Positions 28,097 to 35,395 of a stretch of 64,000 bases of DNA are shown here, one piece after another. This DNA is from Vibrio nereis NBRC 15637 (GTDB lineage: Bacteria > Pseudomonadota > Gammaproteobacteria > Enterobacterales > Vibrionaceae). The first letter of the stretch is position 1, and every line of letters starts with the position of its first letter. A program made the translations under genes and the position numbers. Under the pieces are notes generated by a model that saw only the letters and a program-made list of their open reading frames with translations, searched no databases and was not told the DNA's origin. Location: positions 496,001 to 560,000 of the forward strand of contig NZ_BCUD01000001.1 in the NCBI RefSeq assembly GCF_001591105.1, given 5' to 3'.

Positions 28097-28462
28097 TTAG
28101 GTTAGCTGATCGATTTCCGATAAAAGGAAGTGAACAGTGTCATACAAGTTTTGGGTAATATCACTGACAAGTTGAGCATTATTCCATTTATTTATCTTGT
28201 GTATGTCATTAATACGGCGAATCAAAAGTAAGAATCGACGTTTCAATTGTTCTAACTTAGTTTTATCCGCAGGGGATAGTGGGTTGGTATATATACTGCG
28301 AGCCAAATGACTTAGCTTGAGTAAGTCATTTTGAAACCAAAGAATTAGATGTACTTCACTTTCGGAGCTAGATTCCAATATGCCCTGTTCTAATTGCCCG
28401 TAGAGTTTGGTTATTGATGCAGATAGTGGAGGTGGAATGTCTGTTAACCAATTGTATTGCAT
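28097..28462 (-). CDS. Unrecognised small helical protein (third gene of the islet)
   Basis: I do not recognise this 121-residue protein. It is predicted to be all-helical with many Leu and charged residues (for example KLEQLKRRFLLLIRRINDIHK) and no signal peptide or membrane segment. AGGA lies seven bases before the ATG. A terminator hairpin with T6 sits directly upstream of that Shine-Dalgarno, so the gene is expressed by read-through or from a promoter inside the previous gene. It is the distal member of the three minus-strand genes and is convergent with paaY. Confidence 0.65.
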   Translation of the reverse strand: MQYNWLTDIPPPLSASITKLYGQLEQGILESSSESEVHLILWFQNDLLKLSHLARSIYTNPLSPADKTKLEQLKRRFLLLIRRINDIHKINKWNNAQLVSDITQNLYDTVHFLLSEIDQLT

Positions 28463-28473
28463 TGGAAGATCCT

Positions 28474-28497
28474 AAAAAAGCCCCTATAGGTAGGGGC
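28474..28497 (-). terminator. Intra-islet terminator or attenuator
   Basis: On the minus strand, GCCCCTA, loop CCTA, TAGGGGC is followed by six T. It lies between the stop of the 206-residue gene and the start of the 121-residue gene, only a few bases before the latter's Shine-Dalgarno. Confidence 0.85.
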
Positions 28498-28505
28498 CTA
28501 GCGAG

Positions 28506-29126
28506 TTATAGAATTAAAGGCGCCTTTCTATTTAGCGCTTTTTTGGCCAAGTAATAATCAATGTACTGCCAAAATGTAAAGGTATAGACAGGGAGTTGAT
28601 CGCCTTCTTGTATACCTAAAATAGATTCATCCTCAGTTTCGTCAAACTCTTCTATAACGTTTTCAGGTGCACTGTGGTAGGCGTTCTCAACTAATTCATC
28701 TCGAATATCATCCTCACTGTAGCCGAAGAATTTTGCTACTTCATTTGGCGTTAAATTCAGCTGCCCTGCTAAAGGTAGTGGTTCCGGCTCAGGATTGTCT
28801 TGTAATTCTTCAACCAGTGAATGGGGAATAAACGTACCAGCATCGTGCCAATTTTGCAGTCCATCATGAGTAAACACTAACCAGTATTCAGAGTTAATTG
28901 CCACGTCCCAACCCAGTAGATTTAACTCTCGAACAATGGCTTTACGTTCACTGTCTGCCAGAGGCATGCCAATGATTTGTTGTACAACCGTTTCGCGTAT
29001 TTTGAATTTTGGTTGAATTTGCTCTTTGTACCCAGGAGATGTGCCGTTGATCATCAAGATGATTTTCGCAACTTGCTTCATAGTAAGCCTGTCCGGTTTT
29101 GGAGCTCTTCTATTTATAGTAGCCAT
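28506..29126 (-). CDS. Unrecognised 206-residue protein (second gene of the islet)
   Basis: I do not recognise this protein. It starts with a basic stretch (NRRAPKPDR), then a helical domain (about residues 15-110; MKQVAKIILMINGTSPG, GMPLADSERKAIVRELNLLG, SEYWLVFTHDGLQNW) and an acidic linker with NPEPEPLP. A second part (about 125-206) contains NLTPNEVAKFFGYSEDDI, which resembles a helix-turn-helix or coupling domain, and a hydrophobic, aromatic tail (FTFWQYIDYYLAKKAL). A good AAGGA Shine-Dalgarno precedes the ATG. It lies 162 bases downstream of the caspase-like gene on the same strand and is followed by a terminator. Confidence 0.7.
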   Translation of the reverse strand: MATINRRAPKPDRLTMKQVAKIILMINGTSPGYKEQIQPKFKIRETVVQQIIGMPLADSERKAIVRELNLLGWDVAINSEYWLVFTHDGLQNWHDAGTFIPHSLVEELQDNPEPEPLPLAGQLNLTPNEVAKFFGYSEDDIRDELVENAYHSAPENVIEEFDETEDESILGIQEGDQLPVYTFTFWQYIDYYLAKKALNRKAPLIL

Positions 29127-29288
29127 ACTATTTCCTTGTTCGGTAAAAATGGTAGAAGGTGAAATATCTCTCCCGGAGAGTTGGGAGGAGGTTAATTAGT
29201 AAGGGGTAGATTAGTTGCTAAGCTACAATCGCGGTTATACAGGATTGTGATTTATTTTTCGCACGATTTTTGACGAAAACTCAGGTCA

Positions 29289-30038
29289 TTATGAGGTTTC
29301 GTTATCCAGGTAATAGTCAAACCCCTCAAGCAATTCTTCTGTGACATCTGTTGCGTAAGTAGCGCCTTGAGCTCTAACCCAGATACGCAGAGTTTCTCCA
29401 AGTTGCTTATGTTGGCCGTTTTCACAGGTTGCAAAATCTTGGTATAAACTGAACGGGACTAAAGCTCTTTTAAGGCACTCCAAAATACTGCTTTTTGAGT
29501 TTATCCTACCTTCTGTGCGGTAACTTTCGGTAAACTCTTTGATGATCGCGGTCTCCAAAAGGGCAGATTGAAACCAATCAACTGAATATTTATATGAAAT
29601 CACCCAATTTGGACCATTGACCCACATCACTGACAAACTGTTGTCATCGAACCCCCACTCAGTTGCGGAAGCCAGATCATCTTTAAGACCTGCCATACAA
29701 GAACTTACGATAAGTCCTTTCAGCTTTTTACCTCGACTTCGGATAAATCGAGAAGCATTCTTAATCTTAGCGTCAGCGACATGTTTTCCGTCACCGTGTC
29801 CACCAATGTAAAGAATCTGTATCTCTTCTCGGGTATTCACAAGGTGGTCAAGTGCAGACTCGAGTGATTTATCATCATAATAATTGCAGTGATAAATATT
29901 GAGCTGAGGCTTGTTGGTACCATCATTTACCAGTTTTTTGACACCTTCAAAAAAAGGAAGGCAACTTGCCTGATCGTGATTGTTCTTGAAAGAGAACCAC
30001 GGAGCTTCAGCAACTAAGAGTGCTACATGTTTGCTCAT
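29289..30038 (-). CDS. Caspase/CHAT-like cysteine protease
   Basis: The 249-residue protein has the core pattern of the caspase-like (C14/CHAT) fold: a first strand HVALLVAEAPWFS, the catalytic His in ILYIGGHGDGK (H81) and the catalytic Cys in KGLIVSSCMAG (C114), with the usual spacing of a strand-helix-strand between them. A later NGPNWVISYKYSVDWF segment resembles the region after the active site in related proteins. There is no signal peptide and no fused effector or sensor domain. Prokaryotic caspase-like proteases are often executioners in stress or phage-defence systems, but this has not been shown for this form. Its role, substrate and activator are unknown. The two genes downstream are its likely partners. 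Confidence 0.8.
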   Translation of the reverse strand: MSKHVALLVAEAPWFSFKNNHDQASCLPFFEGVKKLVNDGTNKPQLNIYHCNYYDDKSLESALDHLVNTREEIQILYIGGHGDGKHVADAKIKNASRFIRSRGKKLKGLIVSSCMAGLKDDLASATEWGFDDNSLSVMWVNGPNWVISYKYSVDWFQSALLETAIIKEFTESYRTEGRINSKSSILECLKRALVPFSLYQDFATCENGQHKQLGETLRIWVRAQGATYATDVTEELLEGFDYYLDNETS

Positions 30039-30441
30039 TATGTTTACTCATTTATATGGCTGGAAAATCTAACAAAAATAAATTTATGATTTAACTCCGT
30101 TTATACTACATATGAAACTTTGAGTATATATTCTAGTAATTGAATTGTTATCTGATTTAATTTTGAATGCAATAAGAAGTATTTGAACGATTCGTAGCGG
30201 GCAAGGAGGCGAGTGCTATCAAGACGATTTATAGAAAAGTATATTAAGTGGGCTAAGTTACTGTGAACATCACTCGACCAAAACGCCACTCTTGACATTA
30301 AAGTTAACTTTAATCTTAGAGTGTGAATTCGTGTTTAGGTGATAGGCATGAAGCACGTAATTTGCCTTGCGAAGAATGATTGACGCTGCGCCTTTGTTCA
30401 CCTATTCGAGTATTCACAATGGTATCTACTAATGGTGACAT
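30039..30441. other. Divergent region upstream of islet and aldehyde dehydrogenase
   Basis: About 400 bases with no gene. The part next to the protease gene (30040-30280) is AT-rich and shows no obvious box. The part next to the aldehyde dehydrogenase holds a MerR-type promoter, described separately. Confidence 0.5.
30292..30322 (+). promoter_or_regulatory. MerR-type promoter of the aldehyde dehydrogenase gene
   Basis: TTGACA at 30292-30297 and TAGAGT at 30317-30322 are separated by 19 bases, the long spacer typical of MerR-activated promoters. The spacer carries the perfect 18-bp palindrome ATTAAAGTTAACTTTAAT. The start of transcription would be near 30329, about 110 bases before the ATG. 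Confidence 0.8.
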
Positions 30442-31887
30442 ATGTTCAATGCGGCCACTTCAGTATCTGATTCATTACCAGCAAATCACTTAGGCGAAAT
30501 TTTGATGAGGCAACGTGAAGCCTTTATTAAAAGTCAGCCTTCAAATATTCAGCAGAGAAAAGCTAACCTTAAAAAATTGAAAGCAGCAATTTTGTCGAAT
30601 AGGGAGCGTTTAAAGTTTGCGGTGAATGAAGATTTTGGTCATCGCTCTCTCCATGAAACGGACATTTTAGAGCTTTTCGGTATTATTCAATCCATCGATT
30701 ATATGATCAAGAATTTGTCGACATTCATGAAGCGCGAGCGCAGGCATGTTGGGTTGTTCTTCCAAAGTGGCCGAGCTTATGTGGATTATCAACCCAAAGG
30801 CGTTATTGGTATTATGGCCCCTTGGAACTATCCATTGTCTTTGACGTTAATTCCTTTGGCGACGGCCTTAGCAGCGGGTAACAGAGCGATGGTTAAACCC
30901 TCTGAGCTAACCCCTAGGACAAGCGATGCCATTAAACGGTTAGTTGAACAGTGCTTTGAAGAAAGTGAAGTTGCAGTGACGCTCGGTGGCCCGGAGTTAG
31001 GAGCTGCATTTAGCGGCTTGCCATTCGACCACTTATTGTTTACAGGCAGTACGCAAGTTGGCCATAAAGTTATGAGAGCGGCCAGTGAAAATCTCGTCCC
31101 CCTGACTCTAGAGTTGGGCGGGAAAAGCCCTGTCATTATGGCTAAAGGGCATGTCAATGATCGGGCTGTATCTAGACTCGTGTTCGGAAAGTTATCTAAT
31201 GGTGGCCAAACGTGTGTAGCCCCAGATTATGCTTTCATCCATGAACAGGATCTGGAGGTGTTCATATCCCGATATTCAGAATCCGTAAAACGGTTTTACC
31301 CTGAAGGTCCAACTAGTGATGACTATACCTCGATAGTGAATAGTAACCACTACAAGCGATTGAATGGAATGCTTGAAGATGCTCGTAATATGGGCGCGAA
31401 AACTATTGAAGTCGGAGTTAAACCGAAACGTTCAGAACAACGGGCAAGAACGATCGCACCGACATTGGTAATTAATCCTGGCGAAGATACTTCTATTATG
31501 CGAGAAGAAATATTCGGTCCGCTTTTACCAGTGAAAACCTATCGCACTATTCAAGAAGCTATTGACTATATTAATGCCCGCCCACGGCCGTTGGCTCTGT
31601 ATTATTTTGGCAACAAAGACTCAGACTGCGACAAGCTGTTAAGTAACACGACTTCAGGCAATGTTGGCATCAACAATACATTAATGCATGTTGCTCAAGA
31701 TGATTTGCCGTTTGGTGGTATTGGACCAAGTGGTATGGGGGCATATCATGGTATTGAAGGTTTTAGGTCAATGAGTCACGCCAAGGGGGTATTCGAACAA
31801 AGGCACTGGAATTTCACTGACCTGCTTCGTGCCCCATTTGGCAGGTTTGCTGATATCGCGTTGAGGCTTACGCTAGGTAAAAAGTAG
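30442..31887 (+). CDS. Aldehyde dehydrogenase, coniferyl aldehyde dehydrogenase type
   Basis: This NAD(P)-dependent enzyme oxidises aldehydes to acids. The 481-residue protein has the conserved IMAPWNYPLSLTLIPL region, the cofactor loop FTGSTQVG, the general base Glu in LELGGKSPVI and the catalytic Cys in NGGQTCVAPDY. It resembles the short coniferyl/fatty-aldehyde dehydrogenase group that lacks a long C-terminal tail. It is convergent with the MerR regulator gene and has a promoter of MerR type. Natural substrates are unknown; a role in aldehyde detoxification fits the regulation. Confidence 0.92.
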   Translation: MFNAATSVSDSLPANHLGEILMRQREAFIKSQPSNIQQRKANLKKLKAAILSNRERLKFAVNEDFGHRSLHETDILELFGIIQSIDYMIKNLSTFMKRERRHVGLFFQSGRAYVDYQPKGVIGIMAPWNYPLSLTLIPLATALAAGNRAMVKPSELTPRTSDAIKRLVEQCFEESEVAVTLGGPELGAAFSGLPFDHLLFTGSTQVGHKVMRAASENLVPLTLELGGKSPVIMAKGHVNDRAVSRLVFGKLSNGGQTCVAPDYAFIHEQDLEVFISRYSESVKRFYPEGPTSDDYTSIVNSNHYKRLNGMLEDARNMGAKTIEVGVKPKRSEQRARTIAPTLVINPGEDTSIMREEIFGPLLPVKTYRTIQEAIDYINARPRPLALYYFGNKDSDCDKLLSNTTSGNVGINNTLMHVAQDDLPFGGIGPSGMGAYHGIEGFRSMSHAKGVFEQRHWNFTDLLRAPFGRFADIALRLTLGKK

Positions 31888-31906
31888 GTTTATATTGTGC
31901 GATAAT

Positions 31907-31960
31907 CGTCAGCTCGACATGCATTACTTGGCTGTTTTTGTGTCGGAGCTGACGTTTTTT
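31907..31960 (+). terminator. Terminator of the aldehyde dehydrogenase gene
   Basis: CGTCAGCTCGACA (31907-31919) pairs with TGTCGGAGCTGACG (31941-31954) except for one bulged base, followed by TTTTTT. It overlaps the last codons of the convergent MerR-family gene. Confidence 0.85.
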
Positions 31961-32361
31961 GCGAGACCTATTTGCGATATCACTCGTCTGGCGTTATCTG
32001 CGCAGTCTATATCGTTCGGTTTTGACTCAATCTCATCAAGAATACTTTTCAATTGCTGTTTACTCTCAGCCAGCTTTCTTTCCAGATCTTCAATATCGGC
32101 CAGCTTTTTCCGAAGTGCTGCCAACAACTCGTCATGTTGCCAATTGTCTAAACTGGTGGGAAGCAACTGGCGCAATTCATCCAAACTAAAGCCCGCTTTT
32201 TGGCCATTTGAGATGAGATTTAGGATGACTTCGGCTTCTGGCGGATAGGTGCGGTAACCATTTGCGCTGCGACTCACCAACTTTAAAAGGCCAACCTCTT
32301 CATAAAAGCGAATTTTAGACGTCGCTAAGCCTGTCTTTTTGGAAAGTTCACCAATTTTCAT
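31924..32361 (-). CDS. MerR-family transcriptional regulator
   Basis: The 145-residue regulator has the MerR winged helix at the N-terminus (MKIGELSKKTGLATSKIRFYEEVGLL and NGYRTYP) and a long dimerisation helix (about residues 80-118). There are no Cys residues placed to bind a metal or thiol except one in DIDCADNARR near residue 119. That may be a sensor position, as in aldehyde- or electrophile-sensing relatives. The gene sits in the middle of a cluster whose promoters carry matching palindromes in 19-bp spacers. It therefore most likely controls the aldehyde dehydrogenase, the decarboxylase-like gene and the epimerase gene. Confidence 0.92.
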   Translation of the reverse strand: MKIGELSKKTGLATSKIRFYEEVGLLKLVSRSANGYRTYPPEAEVILNLISNGQKAGFSLDELRQLLPTSLDNWQHDELLAALRKKLADIEDLERKLAESKQQLKSILDEIESKPNDIDCADNARRVISQIGLAKNVSSDTKTAK

Positions 32362-32413
32362 AATTCTAACTTACTGCAATCCGTTTTGTTAACTGTAACT
32401 TTAGCTCAAACCC

Positions 32414-32542
32414 ATGCAAAAACACATCGCCGTTTGCGCTGCGGTGATGACCTTAATGCCATTCAGCAATGGGCTAAATGGCGTTAAGCTTATGTATCGA
32501 GACTATTTCAAAGAATGGGAATCAATTGGCAGTGTGCTGTAA
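32414..32542 (+). CDS. Possible 42-residue small protein
   Basis: An open frame of 42 codons begins with a hydrophobic stretch (MQKHIAVCAAVMTLMP) and ends at 32542, overlapping the last 21 bases of the convergent decarboxylase-like gene. No good Shine-Dalgarno was seen. It could be a small membrane peptide or a gene remnant. Confidence 0.2.
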   Translation: MQKHIAVCAAVMTLMPFSNGLNGVKLMYRDYFKEWESIGSVL

Positions 32543-33523
32543 TATTTTAGGAGTGTATAAAGCACTTTGAAAATTAGGTACGTACTCATACTTAACCATC
32601 TCGCCCAATTTTAGTGAACGGATGTATTCAGATAAGCTTCCATCCGTTAGTGTGAGTTGGATGGCGTCATCGTCCATGGTTGATGCATGGGCAAGTTGAC
32701 GGGAAACCGCGTAGCCGGAGATAAGTTCACCTTGCGAGTCAATGTTTGTAAAGCTGTTTGTCACAAACTCTTCGGAGGTTGAAAGATCGGCCAATTTTTC
32801 GCCTTTGATGACGAGGTCTGTTTTCCCCGTCTTACTATCCATAATGTCAAACTGGATTGTCTTCTTATTTTGACTGTAGTTAATGTCGGTTAACCACTTA
32901 GGCAGATTGTAGCCAACAACACCGCGTACTCTTGCAAGTTCAGTATCTACAGGGAGTTTTAGCACGTAGCCCCAATAGTCTTTTGATAACGATTGTCCCA
33001 TTAACGTAAAAGGTCCCCAACTCGTGTTTCCGGGTTTGTTCGTAATGATTGAAAGTGCAATTTCGTTATAACTATCATTGTCACAATAGTGATAGGCGTA
33101 CGCGGTCAAAGCGACTAAGCCTCGATTGGGCCAAACTTGTAATGGCTGCACCTGTTCCTGTACTTTTGCTGGAATCAGTTCTCGTAAGCGCGTTAAATCT
33201 GCAGTAAACACGCCAGTGATACGGCTGGTCTTGTAGTAAAAATTGGGGGAGTAGGTAACGAATCCGGAATCGACCTTGGTTTTTTTTAAGCTTTTAAACC
33301 AGCTTAAATCTATGTCAGGTGCTTCTTTTTTGATGACGGACAAAGGTGGGTTCGAACGAAAGCGATCATATAATCCATCTTTAACCACGGGTACTTGATG
33401 GCCTGCAATATCGACAACAGACATCTCCTGTTTATCGATATCGGACGCGCCTAGAGCGCTCATTGAACTGATGAGTAAACTGGCAGTTACCCCTGCATTT
33501 TTTGCAATTTTGCTCATTTCCAT
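32522..33523 (-). CDS. Secreted acetoacetate decarboxylase-like protein
   Basis: The 333-residue protein belongs to the acetoacetate decarboxylase superfamily by its central part (YKTSRITGVFTADLTRLREL, then LVALTAYAYHY, NEIALSIITN and LPVDTELARVRG). It begins with a short basic stretch and a hydrophobic segment ending SALGAS, which looks like a signal peptide, unusual for cytosolic decarboxylases. Whether it is a decarboxylase is uncertain; family members include lyases and binding proteins. It has its own MerR-type promoter upstream, facing away from the epimerase gene. Confidence 0.8.
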   Translation of the reverse strand: MEMSKIAKNAGVTASLLISSMSALGASDIDKQEMSVVDIAGHQVPVVKDGLYDRFRSNPPLSVIKKEAPDIDLSWFKSLKKTKVDSGFVTYSPNFYYKTSRITGVFTADLTRLRELIPAKVQEQVQPLQVWPNRGLVALTAYAYHYCDNDSYNEIALSIITNKPGNTSWGPFTLMGQSLSKDYWGYVLKLPVDTELARVRGVVGYNLPKWLTDINYSQNKKTIQFDIMDSKTGKTDLVIKGEKLADLSTSEEFVTNSFTNIDSQGELISGYAVSRQLAHASTMDDDAIQLTLTDGSLSEYIRSLKLGEMVKYEYVPNFQSALYTPKILQHTAN

Positions 33524-33670
33524 GATGTTTACCTTAAGTGAAAGTGTGTCAAATAGGTCATTGAGGCTGAGCCAGAATGATTAAGCTCAATAACTTGTTA
33601 AAGCAGGTTCTTACGCGACTCTTACTTTTGATGGTCAAGGTGAAGCAGGTGAACACGGCTTGCGACACAG

Positions 33671-33701
33671 AGCCTAACTTTAAACTTAGCTTTAAGGTCA
33701 A
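33671..33701 (-). promoter_or_regulatory. MerR-type promoter of the decarboxylase-like gene
   Basis: On the minus strand TTGACC (33701-33696), a 19-base spacer TTAAAGCTAAGTTTAAAGT and TAGGCT (33676-33671). The spacer has the TTAAAG/CTTTAA-like repeat of the other two sites. The -10 is poor, as is common for activator-dependent MerR promoters. Confidence 0.65.
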
Positions 33702-33809
33702 TAGGTACATTAACGAGTTTGTGTGGATGTTGTGAAGGCGGGTGATTGTGGGAAGCGAGTTTGAAATAGCTGACTTTTAAAAGATCAAATAATACCGATA
33801 ACGTTGCTG

Positions 33810-33840
33810 TTGACATTAAAGTTAGCTTTAACCTTATGAT
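33810..33840 (+). promoter_or_regulatory. MerR-type promoter of the epimerase gene
   Basis: TTGACA (33810-33815), a 19-base spacer TTAAAGTTAGCTTTAACCT and TATGAT (33835-33840). The palindrome TTAAAG-TTAG-CTTTAA fills the spacer. Confidence 0.82.
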
Positions 33841-33874
33841 TGGCTCTACACGGTATGAACGAAGGTACATTTTT

Positions 33875-34804
33875 ATGCAGACAGTATTAGGAGCCAATGG
33901 CCAAATTGGCAATGAACTTGCTCTCGCCCTACGTCACTACACCGACGATATTCGTCTGGTAAGTCGAAAACCGAAACAAGTAAATGGTACAGATCAATTA
34001 GTGAGTGCCAACCTTTTGGATGCGGACGAAACACTCAAAGCCATCGAAGGCTCAAAGATTGTGTATTTTACAGCAGGCCTTCCAATAGATACTGCGATGT
34101 GGGTTGAGCAGTGGCCTATCATGATGCGTAATGTCATCAATGCTTGTGCTGTTCATAACGCAAAGCTGGTCTATTTCGATAATACCTACATGTATCCTCA
34201 AACGAATGCATTACAGACAGAAGAGTCTCGTTTTGAACCACATGGTGAAAAAGGCAAGGTTCGTGGGCTGATAGCAAAACAGCTATTGGATGCAATATCT
34301 GAGGGTAGGGTACAAGCAATGATTTGCCGTGCGCCAGAGTTCTATGGTCCAGGTAAAACCCAAAGCATTACCAATACCACTGTGCTTGATAAATTGCGTG
34401 CGGGGGAGTCGGCAAAAGTGTTTATCAGTGATAAAACGTTGCGTACCTTAATTTATACCCCTGACGCCAGTAGAGCGATGGCATTATTGGGCAACACTGC
34501 TGACGCCTACAACCAAACGTGGCACTTGCCATGTGACGACAATAGACTTACCTACCAACAGCTGATCGAAACAGCAAGCGACATATTGGGAACAACTCGT
34601 GGCTATGCCGTATTAAAGAAATGGCAGTTAAAGCTTTTAAGCTTAGTAAGCAAGCCTGTGAGAGAGACGTTAGAGTTGCTACCTCGCTATGAAGTCGATA
34701 ACTTATTTGTGTCTGACAAGTTTAAGCAGCGTTTTCCGGAATTTAAGATCACGACATATCGCGAAGGACTGGAAAGTGTTTTTTCTGAAGAGACGAAACG
34801 ATAA
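33875..34804 (+). CDS. NAD-dependent epimerase/dehydratase (extended SDR)
   Basis: The protein has the Rossmann motif GANGQIG at the N-terminus and the extended-SDR layout through about 310 residues. A canonical YxxxK catalytic motif is not evident; a Tyr in FDNTYMYPQ occupies the usual area. Related proteins use varied nucleotide-sugar or aldehyde substrates, so the reaction cannot be named. The start at 33875 has GAAGG upstream at 9-base spacing, while the ATG at 33836 lies within the promoter's -10 box. It is the plus-strand arm of the MerR-regulated group. Confidence 0.85.
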   Translation: MQTVLGANGQIGNELALALRHYTDDIRLVSRKPKQVNGTDQLVSANLLDADETLKAIEGSKIVYFTAGLPIDTAMWVEQWPIMMRNVINACAVHNAKLVYFDNTYMYPQTNALQTEESRFEPHGEKGKVRGLIAKQLLDAISEGRVQAMICRAPEFYGPGKTQSITNTTVLDKLRAGESAKVFISDKTLRTLIYTPDASRAMALLGNTADAYNQTWHLPCDDNRLTYQQLIETASDILGTTRGYAVLKKWQLKLLSLVSKPVRETLELLPRYEVDNLFVSDKFKQRFPEFKITTYREGLESVFSEETKR

Positions 34805-34847
34805 CAAATTGTGCTCTAAGCATTTGTGTTCGAGAGACAAAAACAAC

Positions 34848-34876
34848 AAAGCCCGCATTAAGCGGGCTTTATTTTA
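34848..34876. terminator. Bidirectional terminator between epimerase and tRNA genes
   Basis: AAAGCCCGC (34848-34856) and GCGGGCTTT (34862-34870) form a 9-bp stem with loop ATTAA. T-runs lie on both sides, so it can end the plus-strand epimerase gene and the minus-strand tRNA pair. Confidence 0.88.
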
Positions 34877-34881
34877 AAATT

Positions 34882-34958
34882 TGGTGGGTCCGGGCGAACT
34901 CGAATCGCCGACCCCTACCATGTCAAGGTAGTACTCTAACCAACTGAGCTACGGACCC
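34882..34958 (-). tRNA. tRNA-Val(GAC)
   Basis: On the minus strand the 77-base sequence starts GGGTCCG, contains AGCTCAGTTGGTTAGAG (D arm), the anticodon loop TTGACAT (anticodon GAC), a T arm with GTTCGAGTT-like TTCGAGTTC, and ends with encoded CCA. The acceptor stem GGGTCCG/CGGACCC is perfect. It is the second of two tandem valine tRNAs. Confidence 0.95.
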
Positions 34959-34984
34959 AAATTTTATATTCTCATTTCAATGAA

Positions 34985-35061
34985 TGGTGCGTCTGAGTGG
35001 ACTCGAACCACCGACCCCCGCCATGTCAAGGCGATACTCTAACCAGCTGAGCTACAGACGC
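34985..35061 (-). tRNA. tRNA-Val(GAC)
   Basis: On the minus strand the 77-base sequence starts GCGTCTG, has AGCTCAGCTGGTTAGAG, the anticodon loop TTGACAT (GAC), GGTTCGAGTCC in the T arm, and ends CAGACGC-A-CCA. It lies 26 bases before the other valine tRNA and shares its promoter. The sequence resembles the E. coli valV/valW type as I remember it. Confidence 0.96.
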
Positions 35062-35395
35062 ATTCCTTGAGAACGGGGAGGATATTACCGAGAGTTATTT
35101 GCTCGTGCAAGAGCAAATTTCATGATTTTTATCCGTTTGGTTTATATCTAGTCGAAATGGTGTGAATTTATGCATGGTAACGCAAAAAATGTGCTTTTAA
35201 TCACATAGATAAGTGAGTGAGGCGTAGCAATATTCTGCATGTTGAAAGGTGAGTAACCTCGAAAAATGTTATCGCAGACTAACAGGCAATCAACTAAACA
35301 ACTCGATCTAGCTCGTATAGCTTTATTGGCCTAGTTGTATATGCGATTAGAAAACCATCAGGATGGCTAGGAAACCGATAAAAATTAGGTCACCT
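35062..35395. other. Intergenic region between tRNA pair and ligase gene
   Basis: About 330 bases. The first 55 contain the tRNA promoter. The rest shows no coding frame or strong repeat and should hold the ligase promoter. Confidence 0.45.
35082..35110 (-). promoter_or_regulatory. tRNA operon promoter
   Basis: Minus-strand TTGCAC (35110-35105), a 17-base spacer and TAATAT (35087-35082), followed by a GC-rich stretch (CCTCCCC) typical of stable RNA promoters. The -35 sits in the loop of the inverted repeat TTTGCTC/GAGCAAA at 35098-35117. Confidence 0.75.

Larger units (their letters stand above)
33524..33874. other. Divergent control region of decarboxylase-like and epimerase genes
   Basis: About 350 bases between divergent genes. 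Apart from the two MerR-type promoters listed separately I see no other structure. The epimerase start was moved to 33875 because an ATG at 33836 falls inside the -10 box. Confidence 0.6.

Noticed and set aside
30101..30298. 65-codon minus-strand frame upstream of the protease gene
   Set aside because: AT-rich, no Shine-Dalgarno, no recognisable domain, and it runs across the MerR-type promoter region.
32414..32542. Small membrane protein as a firm gene call
   Set aside because: Hydrophobic start but no ribosome site and overlap with a convergent gene; kept only as a low-confidence feature.
33622..33912. 96-codon minus-strand frame between the decarboxylase-like and epimerase genes
   Set aside because: It covers both MerR-type promoters and part of the epimerase start; no protein features.
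34882..35061. Tandem valine tRNAs as an integration site for a mobile element
   Set aside because: No integrase, no direct repeat of a tRNA end and no foreign-looking cargo on either side.
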